A stretch of 64,000 bases of DNA from Novosphingobium sp. RL4 (GTDB lineage: Bacteria; Pseudomonadota; Alphaproteobacteria; Sphingomonadales; Sphingomonadaceae). Under the pieces are notes generated by a model. The model searched no databases and was not told where the DNA came from. It was given only the letters and a program-made list of their open reading frames with translations. Below are positions 44,123 to 52,614 of the stretch, piece after piece. Numbering within the stretch: the first letter of the stretch is position 1; every line of letters starts with the position of its first letter. The stretch is from contig NZ_CP141944.1 in the NCBI RefSeq assembly GCF_035658495.1, positions 1,886,001-1,950,000 on the forward strand, written 5' to 3'. The translations under genes were made by a program, and so were the position numbers.

Positions 44123-44853
44123 GCGGCGCGGCTCTCGGCAGGGGCGATCCATGCGCGCGAAGTCGATTCGAGCGAGGGCGTCACGGCTTCGGCGATCTGC
44201 TGGGCATCGGTGAGCGCGACGCTGGCGGGGGCATAACGGCTCAGCGGCTGCAGCATGGCCATGGCTTCCGGCACCGCTTCGTCGAGGCGGATGCGGCCGA
44301 TCAGCCGCGGTCCGGCCAGTTCGCGGATGAACGCCGCGCCGTGGCGGCCGAGGCGGCGCGTCTCGTCGAGGGCGTTGATGACGAAGGCGGTGCGGGCAAG
44401 ACCTTCGACGCCGGCTTCCCCGAAGACCTGCGGCAGCATCGCCAGCGTATCGGGCTGGGCATTGATCGTGCAGACATGGGCGCAGGCATGTTCGATCAGC
44501 CGGCGCGCCACGCGGGTATCGCCCGAGGGCACGTCCACCACCAGTACGCGGTCCTTGCCGGGCTGGAGATATCCGAGATCGCCCAGCATCGGCACGAAGT
44601 CCAGGTCTTCGGAAGCCCGGCGCCAGCTGCGCAGGTTGATCCCGCCGACGAGAACGGCTTCGTCAGCCGGCGCGGTGAGGGCGGGCAGAGAGGTTGCGGG
44701 CGAGAGGCCGAAGTGCAGCGGCATCGAATCGCGCGGGGCCAGCGTCAGCACCGTGACTTCGGCACCCTGGGCGGAAAGGCCCATCGCCAGGTGCGCGGCC
44801 ACGAAAGTATTCCCGGCGCCCCCCTTGGGACCGTGGCAGACGATCATCGGCAT
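44119..44853 (-). CDS. bcsQ: Cellulose biosynthesis ParA-like ATPase BcsQ
   Basis: P-loop ATPase of the MinD/ParA/BcsQ (YhjQ) family, 244 residues. The deviant Walker A is MIVCHGPKGGAGNTFVAA, near the very start, where a Thr or Ser would normally follow GGxGKT; here it reads GGAGNT with Asn in place of Lys. The Walker B/switch II region is RVLVVDVPSGD. BcsQ localises the synthase at the cell pole. The start shares a base with the upstream stop (TGATG). The altered Lys may reduce ATP hydrolysis. Confidence 0.88.
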   Translation of the reverse strand: MPMIVCHGPKGGAGNTFVAAHLAMGLSAQGAEVTVLTLAPRDSMPLHFGLSPATSLPALTAPADEAVLVGGINLRSWRRASEDLDFVPMLGDLGYLQPGKDRVLVVDVPSGDTRVARRLIEHACAHVCTINAQPDTLAMLPQVFGEAGVEGLARTAFVINALDETRRLGRHGAAFIRELAGPRLIGRIRLDEAVPEAMAMLQPLSRYAPASVALTDAQQIAEAVTPSLESTSRAWIAPAESRAA

Positions 44854-45197
44854 CAGATTTCCCCCCGGGCGCCAAGGTCCGACAGATGGCGCAGCATTGC
44901 TCGTACATCGCGAACGGGTTCTTCAACAACTGCTTTTGCAATCGATGGTGAAGCGGTCTGTTCGTAGCGGCTGAAAAGATTCTTGAGCGGCTCGGCGGCC
45001 AGCTCGATCCCGGCCTCGGCGGTTTCGACCGCGGGGGTTTCGGGCACCGTCTGGTCGAGCGTCTGGAGGCGCGGATCACGCAGCAGCGCTTCGAGAATGG
45101 GCCAGAGCTCAAGGTCGGTGAAACGATCCTCGAATTCCTTGTAGGCGAACTCGTTGCGGCCCAGTCGGTCCAGCAGGTTCCTGGCATCAATGCGCAT
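44853..45197 (-). CDS. Small protein at the head of the cellulose operon (possible BcsR/BcsP-like)
   Basis: A 114-residue, acidic, mostly helical protein. It has no signal peptide or membrane segment. The first 45 residues (RNLLDRLGRNEFAYKEFEDR) are followed by a Glu/Ala/Pro-rich stretch, then SRYEQTASPSIAKAVVEEPV. Its position directly before bcsQ, with a one-base overlap, matches that of small accessory genes (bcsR, bcsP) in other cellulose operons, but I cannot show homology. It probably interacts with BcsQ in the cytoplasm. Confidence 0.72.
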   Translation of the reverse strand: MRIDARNLLDRLGRNEFAYKEFEDRFTDLELWPILEALLRDPRLQTLDQTVPETPAVETAEAGIELAAEPLKNLFSRYEQTASPSIAKAVVEEPVRDVRAMLRHLSDLGARGEI

Positions 45198-45424
45198 GGC
45201 AATCCCCGTTGTTGCCCGGAGAGAACTGACAACTAATGGTTAATATCGTGTTTATACGTACAGGACCCTGCTGAAAAACCCCGTTTTTGCGGATTTTTCG
45301 CGGCTTCGGGCGGTTTTTTCGCAGAGATACTGCCCGGCGTGTTCACAAGGTAACGCAGCAAGGCGTTATCCTCCCACTTATCCAGGCACGTCTTTCCGGA
45401 GGGATTCGCAAGGGAGCGGGGCAA
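45198..45424. promoter_or_regulatory. Promoter region of the cellulose operon
   Basis: No gene is seen. It is AT-rich near 45233-45310. On the minus strand there is a TATAAA about 55 bases before the first operon gene, and an inverted repeat AAAAAC-CCC-GTTTTT at 45274-45288. A second hairpin TAACGC/GCGTTA lies near 45352-45371. No -35 element could be fixed. Confidence 0.4.
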
Positions 45425-45461
45425 AGAAAAAGGCACCACCCTTCTTTCGAAGAGTGGTGCC
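45425..45461 (-). terminator. Terminator of the tRNA-Phe gene
   Basis: On the minus strand GGCACCAC/GTGGTGCC (45454-45461 with 45432-45439), with a small inner stem, is followed by TTTTTC. The first arm uses the 3' end of the tRNA itself, including the encoded CCA. Confidence 0.8.
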
Positions 45462-45530
45462 CGGGGACGGGATCGAACCGCCGACACCATGATTTTCAGT
45501 CATGTGCTCTACCAACTGAGCTACCCGGGC
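45455..45530 (-). tRNA. tRNA-Phe (GAA)
   Basis: 76 bases with all arms: acceptor GCCCGGG/CCCGGGC, D arm GCTC/GAGC, anticodon stem CATGA/TCATG around CTGAAAA with anticodon GAA, T arm with TTCGATC, discriminator A and an encoded CCA. A single gene with its own terminator, upstream of the cellulose operon promoter and on the same strand. Confidence 0.97.
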
Positions 45531-45630
45531 ATCTCTGCTAGAGTGGCCGCCGAAGCGACCGTCTCGTTGTCGGTGGCGGGCCTATGGCGAAGCGCGATCT
45601 GCTTGGCAACCCTAAAATGACGAGATGATT

Positions 45631-45798
45631 TCAATCGTCCTGTGGATAGTTTTGCGGGGCGGCCGGTCCGGGCAGGGCGTAACCGTCCTCAAGCCACTGG
45701 AGAAGGTCGCGGTCGCGGCAGCGCTTCGAACAGAAGGGGGTGTGTTCAGCCACGCGCGGCTTGCCGCAGATCGGGCATTTGCGATTGCTCAGGGTCAT
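45631..45798 (-). CDS. yacG: DNA gyrase inhibitor YacG (zinc-binding)
   Basis: A 55-residue protein below common ORF length cut-offs. It begins [14 protein letters not shown]; the four zinc ligands are C8, C11, C23 and C27 (KCPIC and FCSKRC), then [17 protein letters not shown], the YacG signature. YacG binds GyrB and blocks gyrase. Its ATG overlaps the stop of the RNase-like gene by four bases (ATGA), so the two are coupled; the order maf, RNase E/G-like, yacG is a known alphaproteobacterial arrangement. Confidence 0.93.
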   Translation of the reverse strand: MTLSNRKCPICGKPRVAEHTPFCSKRCRDRDLLQWLEDGYALPGPAAPQNYPQDD

Positions 45799-46769
45799 GA
45801 CGAGACCGCCTGCGCGAATCCGCCCGTCAGCGCAAGGCCGGTATCCTCATGCCAGCGCAGGGTGCGCCCGGTGCGTCGGGCAAGCTCGGCTTCCCATTCC
45901 GCTGGGACTTGCGCACGCACGCGGGGGTGGGCGCTGAGCAGCAGCGTGCCGGGTTCCTGGACGCGCTCCGCCTGCCGCAGCAGGAGCCTTGCGCAGGCGC
46001 CTGCGCGATCGTGGCGCAGCCGGTGGAGAATCGAGGGGCGTTCCAGCCGTGCGACAAGCTGGACGAAACCGAAGCCGTTCATCGCCGTGGACTGGTGCGG
46101 CCAATGGTCCAGCGCCTGCGCCAGCGCCGCGTCCACGGCGCGGCGGTCGTCCTTGCGCTCCAGCGACGGGAAATCGATGCCGATCGATCCGCCCAGGTCG
46201 AACTGGCTCACGGCGCGGGCGATTGCGGGGACTGCCGCCAGCGCGAGCGCGCGGGGGGCAAGGGCGCCGTCGATGTCGATCAGCGTCATCGCCGGGGTCG
46301 GGATCACGAGAATCGCCCCGCCATCGAAAGTCAGTTCGCCGTCGAGCGCCTCGCCCGCCAGTTCGGGCCAGGGGTCATCCGGGAACTGCCTGAGCTTGCG
46401 CACGGGAAAGCCGGTTCCGCGAAGCGAATCGGCGAGCGTGGGGGCAGGGCGGGGCGCGAGATCGGTGATTTTCGCCTGGGCCCGTTTGAGGCGGCCGGAT
46501 TCGGCCATGGTGGCACGGGTGACGATCGCGCGCACCGGGGCACCTTCGCTGGCCTGGGCGGGCAGTCCATCTACCAGCGCTTCCTCGCCCGAGGGGAAGC
46601 GCAGGGTTCCGCGCGTCGCCCCTTTCGCGCGGGCGATGAGCACGGCGTCCGCCACTTCCCCGGCGACGAGGCTTCCGTACCACTGCAAGCGGGCCGAGAG
46701 CACTTCGCCGCCATCAACGAGGATCGCGCGGCTTTCGCCGATCCCGTCCTCGACCAGCCACTCAGGCAT
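45795..46769 (-). CDS. Ribonuclease E/G family protein (short form)
   Basis: A 324-residue protein related to the catalytic part of RNase E/G. It begins [22 protein letters not shown]1-like section follows, then [20 protein letters not shown], where the acidic DxD-like residues for metal binding lie, and [18 protein letters not shown], like the second Asp motif. It lacks the zinc-link and the long C-terminal scaffold, so it is a minimal enzyme, distinct from the full RNase E expected elsewhere. It sits between maf (20-base gap) and yacG (overlap). Confidence 0.83.
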   Translation of the reverse strand: MPEWLVEDGIGESRAILVDGGEVLSARLQWYGSLVAGEVADAVLIARAKGATRGTLRFPSGEEALVDGLPAQASEGAPVRAIVTRATMAESGRLKRAQAKITDLAPRPAPTLADSLRGTGFPVRKLRQFPDDPWPELAGEALDGELTFDGGAILVIPTPAMTLIDIDGALAPRALALAAVPAIARAVSQFDLGGSIGIDFPSLERKDDRRAVDAALAQALDHWPHQSTAMNGFGFVQLVARLERPSILHRLRHDRAGACARLLLRQAERVQEPGTLLLSAHPRVRAQVPAEWEAELARRTGRTLRWHEDTGLALTGGFAQAVSS

Positions 46770-46789
46770 CGGGCATTTCTGCGGAAATC

Positions 46790-47413
46790 TCAGGCAAGTG
46801 CGAAGCCCGCCGCCCTGAGGAGGGCGCGGGTCTCGTAGAGGGGGAGGCCGACCACGCCGGAATGGCTGCCGGAGATCGAGGTGATGAGACCCTCTGCACT
46901 GCCCTGGATGGCATAGCCGCCCGCCTTGCCGTCCCATTCACCGCCGGCGATGTAGCTGTCTATCTCTTCGGCGGTGAGCGACTTGAAGTGCACGATCGTT
47001 TCGGACAGCCGTTCGCGCAGCAAGCCTTCGGGAGACTTCAGCGCGATTGCGGAGAGCACGCGGTGGCGGCGGCCGGACAGCAGCGCCAGACAGGCGCGCG
47101 CGGTTGTTTCGTCCTCGGCCTTGGGCAGGATGCGGCGGCCGCAGGCAACCACGGTGTCTCCGGCAAGGACGTGGGCGTCTCCGGCGTTCACCGTGAGGGC
47201 CTTTTCACGCGCCATGCGGCGGGCATACTCGCGGGGAATCTCCCGCGCGTGGGCGGTCTCGTCGATATCGGCGGCCATGACGGCGTGAGGCACGATGCCG
47301 AGCCGGCCGATCAATTCGCGGCGGCGCGGGCTGGCCGAGGCAAGAATGAGTCGAAGGTCTCGCGGGGCGGGGCAAGCGTCCTGCGAAGCGATGGGGTCAC
47401 CCGGCGGGGACAC
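46790..47413 (-). CDS. maf: Maf family nucleotide pyrophosphatase
   Basis: House-cleaning nucleoside triphosphate pyrophosphatase of 207 residues. The hallmarks are [14 protein letters not shown] and the later [13 protein letters not shown], and [14 protein letters not shown]. The start is a GTG at 47413, four bases after the infA stop, which leaves 17 residues before the family motif and no good ribosome binding site; it is probably translated by coupling with infA. The open frame continues far upstream but overlaps infA. Confidence 0.9.
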   Translation of the reverse strand: MSPPGDPIASQDACPAPRDLRLILASASPRRRELIGRLGIVPHAVMAADIDETAHAREIPREYARRMAREKALTVNAGDAHVLAGDTVVACGRRILPKAEDETTARACLALLSGRRHRVLSAIALKSPEGLLRERLSETIVHFKSLTAEEIDSYIAGGEWDGKAGGYAIQGSAEGLITSISGSHSGVVGLPLYETRALLRAAGFALA

Positions 47414-47417
47414 GGTT

Positions 47418-47663
47418 TCAGTACTGACCGGGGCCACCGCGACCTGGCATGAAACGGTAGGTGATGCGACCCTTGGTAAGGTCGTAGGGGGTGAGCTCGA
47501 CGAGAACTTCGTCACCGACCAGCACGCGGATGCGGTTCTTGCGCATTTTTCCGGCGGTGTGGCCAAGGACTTCGTGGCCGTTTTCCAGCTCCACGCGGAA
47601 CATCGCATTAGGCAGGAGTTCTACGACCCGGCCGCGCATTTCGAGGAGTTCTTCTTTCGCCAT
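47418..47663 (-). CDS. infA: Translation initiation factor IF-1
   Basis: OB-fold factor that binds the 30S A site during initiation. It is 81 residues long and begins [20 protein letters not shown], with [20 protein letters not shown] in the middle. Most IF-1 proteins are 72 residues and end soon after YRF; here there is a Gly/Pro-rich tail [10 protein letters not shown]. First gene of the infA-maf-RNase-yacG operon on the minus strand, divergent from the TonB-dependent receptor. Confidence 0.97.
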   Translation of the reverse strand: MAKEELLEMRGRVVELLPNAMFRVELENGHEVLGHTAGKMRKNRIRVLVGDEVLVELTPYDLTKGRITYRFMPGRGGPGQY

Positions 47664-47884
47664 TGGCGATCATTACCCGTAAGCTTGCTGCAACATCGCG
47701 CGCGGCATACCCATGACGCGCCAAAAATGGAAGCCTCGCCTGCGGCACGCCTGCAAACTCCCATTGCGACGAATGCCGGTGTTCTTGCGACAAAATGTTA
47801 CCCCGCAGCGCCTTGAAGCCATTTCGCACTCGCGGCATCAGCGCCGTGGGGACGGGGGAATTCATTTCTTGGCGGAGAGTAGAC

Positions 47885-50443
47885 TTGCGGTGCGTGCATC
47901 TCATCCCTTTGGCTGCGGGCGTATGCCTGCCGGCCCTTGCCATGGGGCAGACGATTTCCAATCCGGTGACTGTGAGCGCGGCCGCCGGGCTGGCTGGCAG
48001 CGGCGCGGCGGTGCCCGTGGCGGCACAGGATGCGCCTGCGGTTCAGGATGAAGACAAGGACGAAGACCCGCTGGAGGTCAGCACCGGGGACATCGTCGTC
48101 GTCGCGCCGCGCATCCGTGGGCAACTCGACGTTCCCAACCAGCCCATCGCCACTTTCGACGAGAACGACATCGCCGCTTACGGGGCGGATTCGATCGGCG
48201 ACCTGATCGCCGCGATCTCGCCGCAGACCGGCAGCGGGCGTGGACGCGGTTCGGGCACGCCGGTGATCCTCGTCAACGGCCAGCGCATCACCAGTTTCCG
48301 CGAGATGCGCAACATCCCGCCCGAAGCCATTCGCAAGATGGAAGTGCTGCCCGAGGAAGTGGCGCTGCGCTTCGGCTATCCGGCGAACCAGCGCGTCGTG
48401 AACATGATCCTCAAGGACCAGTTCTCCGCCACGACCGTTGCCGGCGAATACAATCGCCCGACGCGCGGCGGCTTTGACAATTACGAACTGGAAAGCGGCA
48501 TCGTGAAGATCGCCGGCCCGCGCCGGTACAACTTCAACGCCAAGTACACCGATACCTCGATGCTCACCGAGAGCGAGCGGAACGTGCGGCAGGAGGATTC
48601 GTCGCGGCCCACCGTGGCGGGCGATCCCGATCCGGCGCGCTACCGCAGCCTCGCGGCGGCAGACAGCGAATTCGTAGCGAACGGCACGATGACCCAGAGC
48701 CTTGGCGAACAGGGCCTTGCCGGGTCGATCACGGCCAACGGCACATTCACGCACTCGGTCACCACCTCGCTGTCGGGTCTGGATACCGTGACGCTGACGT
48801 CGCCTTCCGGCAGCAGCGAGATCAGGGCCTTGCCCGATCCGCTGACGTCGCGGGTGGTGACGGACATTTTCGAGGCGGGGCTCGGCTACAATGCCATGAT
48901 AGGCCAGTGGATGTTCAACATCACCGGCGACGGCAGCTATACGGATGCCGAGACCCGCACCGACCGGCGCCGGGACCTGACCGGATTGCAGGATGCGGCA
49001 GAGGCCGGCAGTCTCGACGTAGCAGGCGCCTTGCCCTTCGTGCCGGGCGCCGGTGTGGATGTCGCGCGCAGTCGCACGACCGGGCTGTCCTCTCTCGCGA
49101 CGCTTTCCGGCACGCCCTTCAGCATGCCGGCGGGGGATGCGAACCTCACCTTCAAGGGCGGGTATGACTTCAGCCAGGTCCGGAGCGAGACGACGGCGAT
49201 CAACGGCACCGGCAGCAAGCTCACGCGCGGGGACGTTTCGGCAGGCGTCAACCTGGCGATTCCGCTCACCAGCCAGGGCGATTTTCTGGGCGGGATCGGC
49301 GATCTTGCGCTGAATGTCAGCGCCGGGCTTGACCATCTTTCCGACTTCGGCACTCTCACTGACTGGAGCGCCGGTCTCACCTGGTCGCCGACCGGCAAGC
49401 TGACCTTCCAGGCGAGCTACCTCGTCGACGAGGCCGCGCCGACGCTGGCATTGCTCGGCGCCCCGAACGTGCTCACCTACAATGTCTCGGTCTACGATTT
49501 CACGCGGAACACCACCGCGCTGGTGACGGTGCTGACCGGCGGCAACCAGGATCTCGTCAAGGAAAAGCAGCGCGACATCAAGATGTCGGCGACGTGGGAG
49601 CTGCCCTTCATGGAGCGCTCGAACCTGCTCGTCGAGTATTTCCACAATCGCTCCTCGAACGTCAGCGAAGCTTTCCCGATGCTCACGCCGGCCGTGGAGG
49701 CGGCGTTCCCGGGCCGTGTCCAGCGTGACGAGGCAGGCAACCTGACCTATGTCGACCGGCGCGCGGTGACGTTCGACGAGGAAACCAGTTCGCGTATCCG
49801 CTGGGGGCTGAATCTCTCGGGCAATCTCGGTAGCCAGAACGGGCAGGGCGGTCCGGGCGGTCCGGGCGTACCTCCTTCCGGCGGCGGTGCGCGTCCCGGC
49901 GGGGCGCCGGGCGGTCGTGGCGGGCCGCCGATGATGGGGCCCGGAGGCCCCGGCGGGAAGGGCGGTCGCTGGAACATCTCCGTCTATCATACCTGGCGCT
50001 TCACGGACCGCGTGACGATCGCGGACGGGGTGGAGACGCTCGACCAGCTCAATGGCGAGGCGCTGACGGCCGGCGGCGTTCCGCGCCATGCGATCGAGGC
50101 CGAGGGCGGTCTGTTCAAGAACGGCTACGGCCTGCGCCTCAAGGCCGAATGGGAAGCGCCCACGCATGTCAACGGCAGCGGCGCGCCGACCAGTTCCGAC
50201 TTGCGGTTCGGCAGCACTTTCGACGTGAACCTGCGCCTGTTCGCCGATCTCGGCAGGAACGAGGCCCTCGTGGCGAAGATGCCCTTCCTCAAGGGCGCGC
50301 GGCTTTCGCTGACGGCGGACAACCTGCTCGATTCGCGGCAGAAGGTCACCGATCAGAACGGCCTGGTGCCTATCGCCTATCAGGCTGCCTACCGCGAGCC
50401 GCAGGGCCGGGTGCTCGGCATAGATTTGCGCAAGATGTTCTGA
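47885..50443 (+). CDS. TonB-dependent receptor
   Basis: Outer-membrane beta-barrel receptor of 852 residues. A signal peptide (VHLIPLAAGVCLPALAMGQT) precedes the plug (PIATFDENDIAAYGADSIGD, TPVILVNGQRITSFREM). The start is TTG 47885, supported by GGCGGAG seven bases before it; GTG 47894 is possible. A Gly/Pro/Arg-rich segment near residues 655-700 interrupts the barrel. The N-terminal TonB box is not obvious. It likely takes up a polymer breakdown product, metal complex or hydrophobic compound; nothing nearby names the substrate. Confidence 0.87.
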   Translation: MRCVHLIPLAAGVCLPALAMGQTISNPVTVSAAAGLAGSGAAVPVAAQDAPAVQDEDKDEDPLEVSTGDIVVVAPRIRGQLDVPNQPIATFDENDIAAYGADSIGDLIAAISPQTGSGRGRGSGTPVILVNGQRITSFREMRNIPPEAIRKMEVLPEEVALRFGYPANQRVVNMILKDQFSATTVAGEYNRPTRGGFDNYELESGIVKIAGPRRYNFNAKYTDTSMLTESERNVRQEDSSRPTVAGDPDPARYRSLAAADSEFVANGTMTQSLGEQGLAGSITANGTFTHSVTTSLSGLDTVTLTSPSGSSEIRALPDPLTSRVVTDIFEAGLGYNAMIGQWMFNITGDGSYTDAETRTDRRRDLTGLQDAAEAGSLDVAGALPFVPGAGVDVARSRTTGLSSLATLSGTPFSMPAGDANLTFKGGYDFSQVRSETTAINGTGSKLTRGDVSAGVNLAIPLTSQGDFLGGIGDLALNVSAGLDHLSDFGTLTDWSAGLTWSPTGKLTFQASYLVDEAAPTLALLGAPNVLTYNVSVYDFTRNTTALVTVLTGGNQDLVKEKQRDIKMSATWELPFMERSNLLVEYFHNRSSNVSEAFPMLTPAVEAAFPGRVQRDEAGNLTYVDRRAVTFDEETSSRIRWGLNLSGNLGSQNGQGGPGGPGVPPSGGGARPGGAPGGRGGPPMMGPGGPGGKGGRWNISVYHTWRFTDRVTIADGVETLDQLNGEALTAGGVPRHAIEAEGGLFKNGYGLRLKAEWEAPTHVNGSGAPTSSDLRFGSTFDVNLRLFADLGRNEALVAKMPFLKGARLSLTADNLLDSRQKVTDQNGLVPIAYQAAYREPQGRVLGIDLRKMF

Positions 50444-50447
50444 TCGT

Positions 50448-50480
50448 CCCCTCTTCCCGGACCTGATCCGGGAAGAGGGG
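50448..50480. terminator. Hairpin between the TonB receptor gene and uvrC
   Basis: 14-bp perfect stem CCCCTCTTCCCGGA/TCCGGGAAGAGGGG, loop CCTGA, just after the receptor stop and 46 bases before uvrC. No T-run follows. It may end the receptor transcript or lie in the uvrC leader. Confidence 0.6.
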
Positions 50481-50525
50481 AGGAGACCGCTTCCCCTTCG
50501 GCGCTTCAATCTCTATCTGGCGCTC

Positions 50526-52469
50526 ATGGCGCGAACACCTGCCGGTACTCCCGAACACCCCAATGGCACCGAACGCTTCAACGAGGAGCGGGCGCGCGAC
50601 ACGCTGCGCGGTTCGGACCAGCCCGATCTGCAAGCCGGCGTGGAGGTCATCCGAGAGACGGTGCGGACCCTCCCGGCCAAGCCCGGCGTCTACCGCATGC
50701 AGGATGCCCGCGGCGACGTGCTCTACGTGGGCAAGGCGCGGGTGCTGAGGAACCGGGTGGCCAACTATACCCAGTGGGAGCGCCTTCCCGGACGGCTCCA
50801 GCGCATGGTCAGCCAGACGCGTTCGATGACCATCGTCACCACCAATTCCGAGGCGGAGGCGCTGCTGCTCGAAGCGCAGCTGATCAAGCGCTTTCGCCCG
50901 GCCTACAACGTGCTGCTGCGGGACGACAAGTCGTTCCCCTTCATCCTGCTGCGCGCCGATCACGACTTTCCGCGCATCATGAAGCACCGGGGCGCGCGCA
51001 AGATGAAGGGCAATTACTACGGCCCCTTCGCCAGCGCCGGTTCGGTCAACACCACGATCAACGCGCTTCAGAAGCTGTTCCTGCTGCGCTCCTGCACCGA
51101 CAGCTTCTTCTCGCGGCGCGACCGGCCCTGCCTGCTCTACCAGATCAAGCGCTGCTCGGCCCCCTGCGTGGGGCGTATCGATGAGGCAGGCTACGGCGAA
51201 CTCGTGAAGGAGGCCAAGGACTTCCTTGGCGGCAAATCGAGCGCGGTGCAGAAGAAGATCGAGAGCCAGATGGCCGAAGCCGCGGAATCGCTGGACTTCG
51301 AACGCGCGGCGATGCTGCGAGACCGTCTGCGCGCGGCAACCTTCATCCAGGGCAGCCAGGCGATCAATGCCGAGGGCATGGACAGCGCCGATATCTTCGC
51401 GATGGCCTGCAAGAACGGGCAAGTCGGCGTGCAGGCCTTCTTCATTCGCGGCGGCCAGAACTGGGGCCACCGCGCCTTCTTCCCGACCCATACCGAAGGG
51501 CTGTCGGAAGAGGAGGTGTTCCAGAGCTTCCTTGCCCAGTTCTACGAGGAAGTGCCGCCTTCGCGCACGATCCTGGTCGACCGGGAATTGCCCGAGGCCG
51601 AACTCATGGCCGAGGCGTTCCGAGAACTGGCGGGCGGCAAGGTCGAGATTTCGGTGCCCCAGCGCGGAAATCGGCGGCGCCTGATCGAACAGGCGATGCG
51701 CAATGCCGTGGAAGCGCTTGACCGCCGCATGGCCGAGCGCGGTTCCCAGGCGAAGATCTGGCGCGAGATGGCGGAATTCCTCGAACTGCCGGACCTGCCG
51801 CAGCGCGTGGAAGTCTACGACAACTCGCACATACAGGGCAGCAAGGCTGTCGGCGCGATGGTAGTGGCGGGGCCGGAGGGCTTCCTCACCAGCCAGTACC
51901 GCAAGTTCAATATCCGCGAGGCGCAGTCGAACGACGATTTCGCGATGATGCGCGAGGTCATGACCCGTCGCTTCGGCCGCGTGCAGGAAGAAGACCCCGA
52001 GCGTGAGAGCGGCACCTGGCCGGACCTCGTGCTGATCGACGGCGGCAAAGGCCAGATGAGCGCGGTGAAGGACGCGCTGGAAGAACTCGGCATCGAGGAC
52101 GTAAACCTCATCGCCATCGCCAAGGGGCCGAACCACGGGCGCGAGGGGCGCGAGGTGTTCCATTTCCCCGACGGGCGCGAGAAGATGCTGCCGGTCAATT
52201 CGCCGCTGCTGTTCCATCTCCAGCGTCTGCGCGATGAGGTCCACCGCTTCGTCATCGGGGCGCACCGGGCGAAGCGCAGCCGGGCGATCACCGCCAGCCC
52301 GCTTGACGAGATTCCCGGCATCGGCCCGGCCCGCAAGCGCGCCTTGCTGCTGCACTTCGGCACGGCCGGGAAAGTGCGTGCCGCCAGCCTTGCCGATCTC
52401 CAGCGCGCGCCCGGCGTCAGCGCGGCGGTCGCGCAGACGATCTACGATTTCTACCATCCGAACGGCTGA
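50526..52469 (+). CDS. uvrC: UvrABC excinuclease subunit C
   Basis: Nucleotide excision repair endonuclease of 647 residues that cuts both sides of the lesion with UvrB. The GIY-YIG domain starts at KPGVYRMQDARGDVLYVGKA near residue 55. The UVR motif follows (KKIESQMAEAAESLDFERAA), then the RNase H-like 5' nuclease (RVEVYDNSHIQGSKAVGAMV) and a C-terminal helix-hairpin-helix (LDEIPGIGPARKRALL). The first 30 residues are unusual and the start could lie at a later Met or Val. A long antisense open frame is a coding shadow. Confidence 0.96.
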   Translation: MARTPAGTPEHPNGTERFNEERARDTLRGSDQPDLQAGVEVIRETVRTLPAKPGVYRMQDARGDVLYVGKARVLRNRVANYTQWERLPGRLQRMVSQTRSMTIVTTNSEAEALLLEAQLIKRFRPAYNVLLRDDKSFPFILLRADHDFPRIMKHRGARKMKGNYYGPFASAGSVNTTINALQKLFLLRSCTDSFFSRRDRPCLLYQIKRCSAPCVGRIDEAGYGELVKEAKDFLGGKSSAVQKKIESQMAEAAESLDFERAAMLRDRLRAATFIQGSQAINAEGMDSADIFAMACKNGQVGVQAFFIRGGQNWGHRAFFPTHTEGLSEEEVFQSFLAQFYEEVPPSRTILVDRELPEAELMAEAFRELAGGKVEISVPQRGNRRRLIEQAMRNAVEALDRRMAERGSQAKIWREMAEFLELPDLPQRVEVYDNSHIQGSKAVGAMVVAGPEGFLTSQYRKFNIREAQSNDDFAMMREVMTRRFGRVQEEDPERESGTWPDLVLIDGGKGQMSAVKDALEELGIEDVNLIAIAKGPNHGREGREVFHFPDGREKMLPVNSPLLFHLQRLRDEVHRFVIGAHRAKRSRAITASPLDEIPGIGPARKRALLLHFGTAGKVRAASLADLQRAPGVSAAVAQTIYDFYHPNG

Positions 52470-52614
52470 CCGCTTCCATACGAACGGCCGACTCCCATCG
52501 ACGAACGACATGGCCGCTACGCGACACTTCGCGCTAGGACGCGCGCATTCGCTTGCGCGCGGGGTGGACCTGCGCATCAGCATCAAAGCCGATTTCCCGG
52601 AGCTTCAGCCTCTC

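Noticed and set aside
39284..44236. 1650-residue plus-strand open frame
   Set aside because: It is antisense to bcsAB, is rich in Arg/Gly/Ala/His, has no domain and reflects high GC codon use.
47798..50509. 903-residue minus-strand open frame
   Set aside because: Antisense to the TonB receptor; low-quality Arg/Ala-rich sequence without homology.
50370..52586. 738-residue minus-strand open frame
   Set aside because: Antisense to uvrC, which has all its domains.
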